This document shows positions 1-6,879 of a stretch of 6,879 bases of DNA, piece by piece. The translations under genes were made by a program, and so were the position numbers. Origin of the DNA: Candidatus Rokuibacteriota bacterium (GTDB taxonomy: Bacteria > Methylomirabilota > Methylomirabilia > Rokubacteriales > CSP1-6); NCBI GenBank assembly GCA_016201575.1, contig JACQCN010000435.1, forward strand, positions 1 through 6,879, in the 5' to 3' direction. Under the pieces are notes generated by a model that saw only the letters and a program-made list of their open reading frames with translations, had not been told where the DNA came from and ran no database searches. Numbering within the stretch: the first letter of the stretch is position 1; every line of letters starts with the position of its first letter.

Positions 1-1612
<1,612 letters not shown>

Positions 1613-1620
<8 letters not shown>

Positions 1621-3493
1621 TCGTGTGGACTCCTTCTGGACCCGAGGGCCTGTCGGATTTCTCGGGCTGGGCGCTCACGCCCAGCGTGAGCCCGCGCGCC
1701 CGCTCTCCCTCGCGCTGGAGCGCGAGGAGCTCGGCCTCGAACGCGGGAGGCGACGCCGCGCCGGCGGCCTGGCCCTCGGCGATGGCCCGGGTCACCTCCC
1801 GGATGCGCCGGAGCCGGCGCTTGAGCTCGAAGCGGTTCCGGTACTGCGCGATCACGGTGGGCGCGTCGCTCCAGTCGCGCTCGTGGAGGAGGAGCGCGGC
1901 CAGGACGCTCCGCTCCGGGTCGTCCGGCAGGTCGGACATGAGAGTGGCCGGCGCCGCGTCCGGACGGAGGCGGAGGCCCGCCAGGATGACCCGGAGCGCC
2001 GGATGCACGAGGTCGCCGTCGTCGACGAGGGGCAACAGGAGCGGTCGCGACTCCGCCACGTGCAGGAGGAGGCACAGCAGCTCCCGCTCCGCGAGCGCCA
2101 TCGTGGCGGGCGCGGCGGCGGGAGGCGGCGGGCCCACGGGCCGCGCCCGCGCGCTCTGCAGCCGCTGGGCCTCGATCCAGAGCTGGGTCGCGTCCACGCC
2201 GAGCTTGAGCGCCGCCTCGCGGGAGAGCGCGAGGGCCTCCTCCGCGCTGCTGACCTTGGAGAGCATCAGCGCGACGCGGGCGAACGCGGAGGCCCGGCCC
2301 CGCGGGCCGCTCGGATCGCGAGTCTCCGCGAGGGCGCGGTCGAGCGCGTAGGAGAGCAGGCTCCGGGACGCGGCGATGCAGGCCTCGAAAGCGGCGGGCC
2401 CCTCGGCCCGCAGCAGTGTGTCCGGGTCGTGGCCGGCGGGCAGGAGGGCGACGCGGATCCGGAGCGCGGTGCCGTCGCCGAAGCTCCCGCTCCGGCTCAC
2501 CGCCCACGCCGTGCCGTCCGCGGACGGCTCCAGCAGCTCCTCCGCGCGCTCGGCGGCCTTCTGCCCCGCGGCGTCGGCGTCGAAGAAGGTGACGACCTCG
2601 CCGCAGTAGCGGCGGAGCATCTGGAGCTGCGCGGCCGTGAAGGCCGTGCCGAGGGCGGCCACCGTCTCCGTGAAGCCGTGCTGGTGCGCCATCAGGCAGT
2701 CGAGGTAGCCCTCGACGAGGAGCGCGCGGTCCTTGGCACGGATGTGCTCGCGGGCGAGGTCGATCGAGTAGAGCGTGTGCCCCTTGGAGTACAGCGGCGT
2801 CTCCGGCGAGTTCAGGTACTTCGGCGGCTCGTCGCCGAAGGCCCGGCCGCCGAAGGCCACCACGCGGCCCTGCACGTCCTTGATCGCGAAGAGCAGCCGG
2901 CCCCGGAAGCGGTCGTAGAACCCGCCGCCGCCCTGGCGGGGCAGGACGAGCCCGGCCTTCTCGAGGAGCTCGGCGGCCACGCCCCGGGCCTTCATGAAGG
3001 ACAGCAGCGCGTCCCAGCCCTCGGGCGCGTAGCCGAGGCTGAACCGGCGCGCGACCTCGGGGGCGACGCCGCGCGTGTCGAGGTACGTGCGCGCCCGCTC
3101 GCCGCCCGGCGCCCAGAGCTTCTCGGTGTAGAACTCGAGCCCGAGCTGCATCGCGCGGTGGAGGTCCTCGCGGTCGCGGTCGCCTTCCCGCCCGCGCTCC
3201 TCCGGCAGCTCGACGGCGGCGCGCTGGGCGAGCGCGCGCACCGCCTCGGGGAACGAGAGCCGGTCCTGCCGCATGAGGAAGCCGAAGGCGTCGCCGCCGA
3301 CCCCGCAGCCGAAGCAGTGAAAGATCCCCTTGGCGGGATTGACCATGAAGGACGGCGTCCTCTCGGTATGGAAGGGGCAGAGGCCCTTCCAGTTCTGGCC
3401 GGTCTTCTTCAGACTCACGAACTGGCTCACGATGTCGACGAGGTCGATCCGGGAGCGGATCTCGTCGAGCACCGCGTGGGAGTAGGTGGGCAT
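1613..3493 (-). CDS. dnaG: DNA primase DnaG
   Basis: Primase makes the short RNA primers for leading-strand start and each Okazaki fragment and works with the replicative helicase DnaB. The protein has 626 residues, slightly longer than E. coli DnaG (581). The N-terminal zinc-binding domain has ligands C39, H42, C60 and C63 (CPFH...HCFGCG). The RNA polymerase core carries the TOPRIM fold with E261 of EGYLD and the D305-A-D307 pair, which match E. coli E265, D309 and D311. A short Gly/Ser-rich insertion lies at about 325-341. The C-terminal, probably DnaB-binding, helical region runs from about 469 to 606 and is followed by a polar tail. The ATG at 3493 is chosen because the N-terminal sequence ([22 protein letters not shown]) aligns with family starts from there, and because it forms a TGATG junction with the mutS2 stop. 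The Shine-Dalgarno is weak (AAGG), so translation is probably coupled to mutS2. The reading frame stays open upstream into mutS2 DNA, but that extension is antisense-like composition, not protein. Confidence 0.98.
1630..1635 (-). promoter_or_regulatory. Ribosome binding site of rpoD (AAGGAG)
   Basis: Perfect AAGGAG on the minus strand, 9 nt upstream of the rpoD ATG and inside the last codons of dnaG. It decides the rpoD start over the in-frame ATG at codon 7, and it means rpoD can recruit ribosomes independently as well as by coupling to dnaG. Confidence 0.85.
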
Positions 3494-3495
3494 CA
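3491..3495 (-). promoter_or_regulatory. mutS2/dnaG TGATG stop-start junction
   Basis: On the minus strand the TGA stop of mutS2 and the ATG of dnaG share one base (TGATG). Only a weak AAGG is present about 8 nt upstream of the ATG. This layout typically supports termination-reinitiation coupling, which would tie primase synthesis to MutS2 translation. Confidence 0.8.
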
Positions 3496-5841
3496 CCCGA
3501 CCTTGAGCGCCGCCACGGTCGCGCCGGCGCCGCCCTCGTTCGGCTCGCCGTCGCGGAAGGACTCGACGAGGGGATGCCCCGCGAGCAGATCGTGCACGGC
3601 CTTGCGGAGCGCGCCCGTGCCCTTGCCGTGGACGAGCCGCACCGTCGGGAGCCCGGCCAGGAAGGCGTCGTCGAGGTACTTCTCGACGATGCGCGCGGCC
3701 TCGTCGGTGGTGCGGCCGAGCAGGAGGAGCTCCGGCGCCACCCCGCCCTTCTCGGGCACCTTCGCGGGCCGCGACGGGAGCGCGGCGCCGGCGGCGACCC
3801 GGCGGAGGCTCTGCAGCGGAACGCGGACGGTGATCGTGCCCGACTGCACCGTGGCCGTCGCCCCCGCGATCGTCTGGAGCCGGCCGCGGACGCCCAGGTG
3901 CGGCGCCTCCACCGTGTCGCCGGGAGCCGGCGTCTCGCCCGCCCCGAGGTCCTCGGCCGCCGGCGTCTGGACCTTCTCCGCCAGCTCGCGCACGGACCGG
4001 CGCGCCTCGTCGAGGTGCTTGCGCGAGCGCTCCGCCTGCTTGAGGCGCTCCCACTCGCCGGCGATCGCGCGGCGGATGTCCCCGAGCAGCGCCGCCGCCT
4101 CCTGCTTCGAGCGCGCCAGGATCTCGCGGGCGCGCCGCTGCGCGTGCTCGAGCTCGGCCGAGGCGCGGGCCAGGCGCGAGGCCGTCTCGCTCTCGCGCCG
4201 CTCGATGTCGAGCCCGCGCGAGGCCTCGCTGCGCGTCTGCTCGTCCAGGCGCGCCAGCAGCTCGCTGAGCCGCGCCGCGTGCTCGGAGCGGTGGGCCTGC
4301 GCGCGCTCGATGAGCGCGCCGTCGAGGCCGAGCCGCGCCGCGATGGCCAGGGCGTAGCTCTGACCGGGGTGGTCGTAGGCCAGCCGGAACGTCGGGGCCA
4401 GCCGCTCGCGATCGAACTCGACCGACGCGTTGCGGGCGCCGGGATGGGTGCTGGCGAACGCCTTGAGCGGCTCGAGGTGCGTCGTCGCCATCACGAGGGC
4501 GCCGCGGCGCTCCAGCTCCTCCAGGATCGCCTGCGCGAGGGCCGCGCCCTCCTCGGGATCGGTGCCCGCCCCCAATTCGTCCAGGAGCACGAGGGAGCCG
4601 GCGTCGACGCGGGCCAGCACCTCCCGCACCTGCCGCACGAACGCCGAGAACGTCGAGAGGTTCTCGGCCACGCTCTGCTCGTCGCCGATCACGGCGAACA
4701 GCCGGGAGATCAGGGGGAGCCGGCTGCCCTCGGCGGCGGGCAGGTGGCACCCGACCTGCGCCATCAGGCACAGGAGGCCGAGGGTCTTCAGCGCGATCGT
4801 CTTGCCGCCGGCGTTGGGGCCCGTGACGAGGAGCAGCGGCCGCTCGCGCGGGAGCTCGAGGTCGACGGGGACGACGGGGCGCGACGGGTCGCGCCAGCTC
4901 TGGGCGAGGAGGAGCGGGTGCCGGGCGGCCTTCAGGCTCACGCTGGCGGGATCGATCGCCGGCCGCGTGGCCGCCATCCGCTCGGCCAGCGCCGCCCGGG
5001 CCACGATCCAGTCGAGCTCGCCGATGTCGGCGGCGAGCCGCTGGATGTCGGGCAGACTCGCCCGGACGGCGTCGGTCAGCTCGGCCAGGAGGCGCGCGGT
5101 CTCCTGCTCCTCGGCGCGCGTCTCCTGCACCAGCTCGTTGTTGGCCTCGATCGCGCGATCGGGCTCGACGAAGACCGTCTGCCCGCTCTGGGAGCGGTCG
5201 TGGACGATGCCGCGGAACCGCGCCCGCGCCTCGGCGCGCACGGGCACGACGTAGCGGCCGTTGCGGCGCGTGACGTAGCGATCGCTGAAGATCTTGTCGG
5301 CCTCGGAGCTGTGGAGCAGCGATTCCAGGTCGCGGACGATCTGTCGCTGCAGGTCCCGGATCCGCTGGCGGAGACGGCGCAGCCGGGGGCTCGCCTCGTC
5401 GGCCAGGCTGCCGTCGTCGGCGAGCGAGCGGTGTAGTGTATCACGGAGGGCATCGAGCCTCGGGAGCCCCTCCGCGATGTCGGCCAGCGCGGGCGCGAGC
5501 GGGCGCACGCTCCGGCCGAAGGCCCGCAGGCGGGGACCGGCGTCGAGCAGCGGGATCAGCAGGACCAGCTCCGCGCCGTCGAGAACCGCGCCCTCGGTCC
5601 GGCACCGGTCCAGGCTCGGCTCCACGTCGGGGATGGACTCCCAGGCCGGCGTCCCGTGAGCGCCCAGGGCGGCGCGCGCCTGGGACGTCTGCTCGATCGC
5701 GGTGATCACCGCGTCACGGTCGGTCAGGGGAGCGGCCGATCGGGCGCGCGCGCGTCCCATCGGGGTTCCAGCCTCGGCGGCCAGCAAGGTCCGGACTTCG
5801 TCCCACTCCACGCCCCGACCCGAGAGTGCGCCTGCGTCCAT
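3493..5841 (-). CDS. mutS2: MutS2 family ATPase with C-terminal Smr domain
   Basis: MutS2 is a MutS-like ABC ATPase lacking the mismatch-recognition domain. In the literature it has been tied to suppression of recombination and, in Bacillus subtilis, to splitting of collided ribosomes. The 782-residue length is normal for the family. Visible parts in order: N-terminal core/lever helices (about 8-300); Walker A GPNAGGKT at 341-348 (K347); Walker B LVLLDELGAGTDPEE at 417-431 (D421, E422); an ATTH switch motif after it; a long Arg/Glu/Ala-rich coiled coil at about 512-625; a small KOW-like beta domain at about 641-682; and an Smr domain at about 703-782 with HGKGTGALR at 738-746. The usual Smr LDLR motif is LLLL here (705-708). 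The ATG at 5841 has GAGG 7 nt upstream, and the N-terminal residues align with family starts from that point. It lies 70 bp after rpsU and overlaps dnaG by 1 bp, so it is probably cotranscribed with both. Classical MutS is excluded by the missing mismatch domain and the presence of Smr. Confidence 0.97.
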   Translation of the reverse strand: MDAGALSGRGVEWDEVRTLLAAEAGTPMGRARARSAAPLTDRDAVITAIEQTSQARAALGAHGTPAWESIPDVEPSLDRCRTEGAVLDGAELVLLIPLLDAGPRLRAFGRSVRPLAPALADIAEGLPRLDALRDTLHRSLADDGSLADEASPRLRRLRQRIRDLQRQIVRDLESLLHSSEADKIFSDRYVTRRNGRYVVPVRAEARARFRGIVHDRSQSGQTVFVEPDRAIEANNELVQETRAEEQETARLLAELTDAVRASLPDIQRLAADIGELDWIVARAALAERMAATRPAIDPASVSLKAARHPLLLAQSWRDPSRPVVPVDLELPRERPLLLVTGPNAGGKTIALKTLGLLCLMAQVGCHLPAAEGSRLPLISRLFAVIGDEQSVAENLSTFSAFVRQVREVLARVDAGSLVLLDELGAGTDPEEGAALAQAILEELERRGALVMATTHLEPLKAFASTHPGARNASVEFDRERLAPTFRLAYDHPGQSYALAIAARLGLDGALIERAQAHRSEHAARLSELLARLDEQTRSEASRGLDIERRESETASRLARASAELEHAQRRAREILARSKQEAAALLGDIRRAIAGEWERLKQAERSRKHLDEARRSVRELAEKVQTPAAEDLGAGETPAPGDTVEAPHLGVRGRLQTIAGATATVQSGTITVRVPLQSLRRVAAGAALPSRPAKVPEKGGVAPELLLLGRTTDEAARIVEKYLDDAFLAGLPTVRLVHGKGTGALRKAVHDLLAGHPLVESFRDGEPNEGGAGATVAALKVG

Positions 5842-5848
5842 TCCCTCG

Positions 5849-5852
5849 CCTC
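5849..5852 (-). promoter_or_regulatory. Probable ribosome binding site of mutS2 (GAGG)
   Basis: GAGG on the minus strand, 7 nt before the mutS2 ATG. A second GAGGG sits only 1 nt from the ATG and is too close to act. The site is immediately downstream of the GC hairpin at 5861-5877, so folding of the leader could affect access to it. Confidence 0.55.
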
Positions 5853-5860
5853 GGCCGCCG

Positions 5861-5877
5861 CCCCCCGGGACGGGGGG
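5861..5877 (-). terminator. GC-rich hairpin between rpsU and mutS2; possible attenuator or processing site
   Basis: In the 70-bp rpsU-mutS2 gap the minus strand reads CCCCCC, a 5-nt loop GTCCC, then GGGGGG, a perfect 6-bp G:C stem. No U-tract follows, so it is not a standard intrinsic terminator. A smaller GGGA-CAC-TCCC stem lies just upstream (5896-5906). The position after a short, highly expressed ribosomal protein gene suggests partial termination, or protection of the rpsU 3' end after processing. The structure is directly visible; the function is inferred. Confidence 0.45.
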
Positions 5878-5911
5878 AGCTCCGGAGGAATACTCGGGAG
5901 TGTCCCTCTCG

Positions 5912-6106
5912 CTAATCCGAAAACCGCTCGCGCCGCTTGGCCTTTTTCCGTGCCGCCAGGGCCTTGCGCTTGCGCCGGACGCTCGGCTTTTCGTAGTGCT
6001 GGCGCTTCTTGAACTCGGACAGGAGCCCGGCCTTCTCGCACTGCTTCTTGAAGCGTTTGAGGGCGCTCTCGAAGGACTCGTCGGGCTCGATGATGACCTT
6101 GGTCAC
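5912..6106 (-). CDS. rpsU: 30S ribosomal protein bS21
   Basis: bS21 is a small basic protein of the 30S platform near the 3' end of 16S rRNA and the mRNA exit, where it helps translation initiation. The 64-residue product starts [21 protein letters not shown] (first residue read as Met), contains the conserved CEKAGLL and the [14 protein letters not shown] block, and ends in an Arg/Lys-rich tail. Length is normal for the family. The GTG at 6106 is chosen over an in-frame ATG at 6196 because GGAGG lies 8 nt upstream, the family N-terminus begins at this point, and the longer version would run through the promoter -10 element. It is the first gene of the rpsU-mutS2-dnaG-rpoD cluster. It lies about 100 bp downstream of the pyrophosphatase gene and has its own promoter. 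Confidence 0.97.
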   Translation of the reverse strand: MTKVIIEPDESFESALKRFKKQCEKAGLLSEFKKRQHYEKPSVRRKRKALAARKKAKRRERFSD

Positions 6107-6114
6107 GCAGTTCC

Positions 6115-6119
6115 CCTCC
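6115..6119 (-). promoter_or_regulatory. Ribosome binding site of rpsU (GGAGG)
   Basis: GGAGG within a purine-rich GGGGGAGGGG run on the minus strand, 8 nt upstream of the GTG codon. This is the strongest Shine-Dalgarno in the window after that of rpoD, and it fixes GTG as the rpsU start. Confidence 0.85.
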
Positions 6120-6163
6120 CCCCTGCCGCCACGCCGATCGCTCCCCGGTGGATAAACGACAAA

Positions 6164-6192
6164 TATATACCATGTACCCCTAGGGCTGGCAA
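6164..6192 (-). promoter_or_regulatory. Sigma-70-type promoter of the rpsU-mutS2-dnaG-rpoD operon
   Basis: On the minus strand a -35 TTGCCA (6187-6192; 5 of 6 consensus bases) is followed by a 17-bp spacer and a -10 TATATA (6164-6169; 4 of 6, or TATATT two bases further on with 5 of 6). This is the only AT-rich patch in an otherwise very GC-rich window. Transcription would start near 6157, giving a leader of about 50 nt before the rpsU GTG. The -35 lies 16 nt past the hppA stop. Since rpoD is the last gene of this cluster, the promoter is plausibly served by its own product, a feedback loop. Confidence 0.75.
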
Positions 6193-6208
6193 TCAACCGC
6201 CCCTGGTT

Positions 6209-6879
<671 letters not shown>

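Noticed and set aside
3574..5436. Plus-strand open frame of 620 codons opposite mutS2
   Set aside because: Shadow of mutS2, which carries Walker A/B and Smr motifs in its own frame; no family resemblance in the shadow.
6107..6196. N-terminal extension of bS21 from an ATG at 6196
   Set aside because: It would translate through the -35/-10 elements, does not resemble bS21, and has no good ribosome binding site; GTG at 6106 has one.
6171..6208. Intrinsic terminator for hppA in the hppA-rpsU gap
   Set aside because: Only a weak GGGC/GCCC pairing with a long loop and a small CCCTAGGG palindrome are present, with no U-tract; not enough to call a terminator.

Overview
This is a GC-rich (roughly 70% by eye) bacterial chromosomal segment with five genes, all on the minus strand and almost without gaps. 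In transcription order (right to left) they are: the 3' end of a membrane-bound pyrophosphatase gene (hppA, 6209-6879, cut by the window edge); rpsU for ribosomal protein bS21 (5912-6106); mutS2 (3493-5841); dnaG for primase (1613-3493); and rpoD for the primary sigma factor (1-1620, its 3' end cut by the window edge). There is no mobile element, CRISPR array, tRNA or rRNA.

rpsU-dnaG-rpoD is the classic macromolecular synthesis operon, which links translation initiation, replication priming and transcription initiation. Here a complete mutS2 sits between rpsU and dnaG. Junctions downstream of mutS2 are tight: mutS2 and dnaG share a TGATG stop/start, and dnaG and rpoD overlap by 8 bp, so translational coupling is likely. 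A convincing sigma-70-type promoter (TTGCCA, 17 bp, TATATA) lies in the only AT-rich patch of the window, just upstream of rpsU, and probably drives the whole cluster. A strong GC hairpin between rpsU and mutS2 may lower expression of the downstream genes relative to rpsU.

The proteins look intact, with standard catalytic residues: CHC2 zinc ligands and TOPRIM acidic residues in DnaG, Walker A and B in MutS2, and sigma regions 1.1 to 3.2 in RpoD. Departures from consensus are a degenerate LDLR motif in the MutS2 Smr domain, a His at the sigma position equivalent to E. coli Q406, and a short insertion in DnaG after TOPRIM. The pyrophosphatase carries the Ala/Gly signature of the K+-dependent class.

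The organism cannot be fixed from sequence reading alone. High GC, a full-length group 1 sigma factor with region 1.1 and a long non-conserved region, and a K+-dependent pyrophosphatase fit a Gram-negative-type lineage such as a deltaproteobacterial-like group, Methylomirabilota/Rokubacteria or a relative; this is inference. The window is core housekeeping DNA, and I see no undescribed system in it. The most interesting points are the position of mutS2 in the operon and the variant Smr motif.
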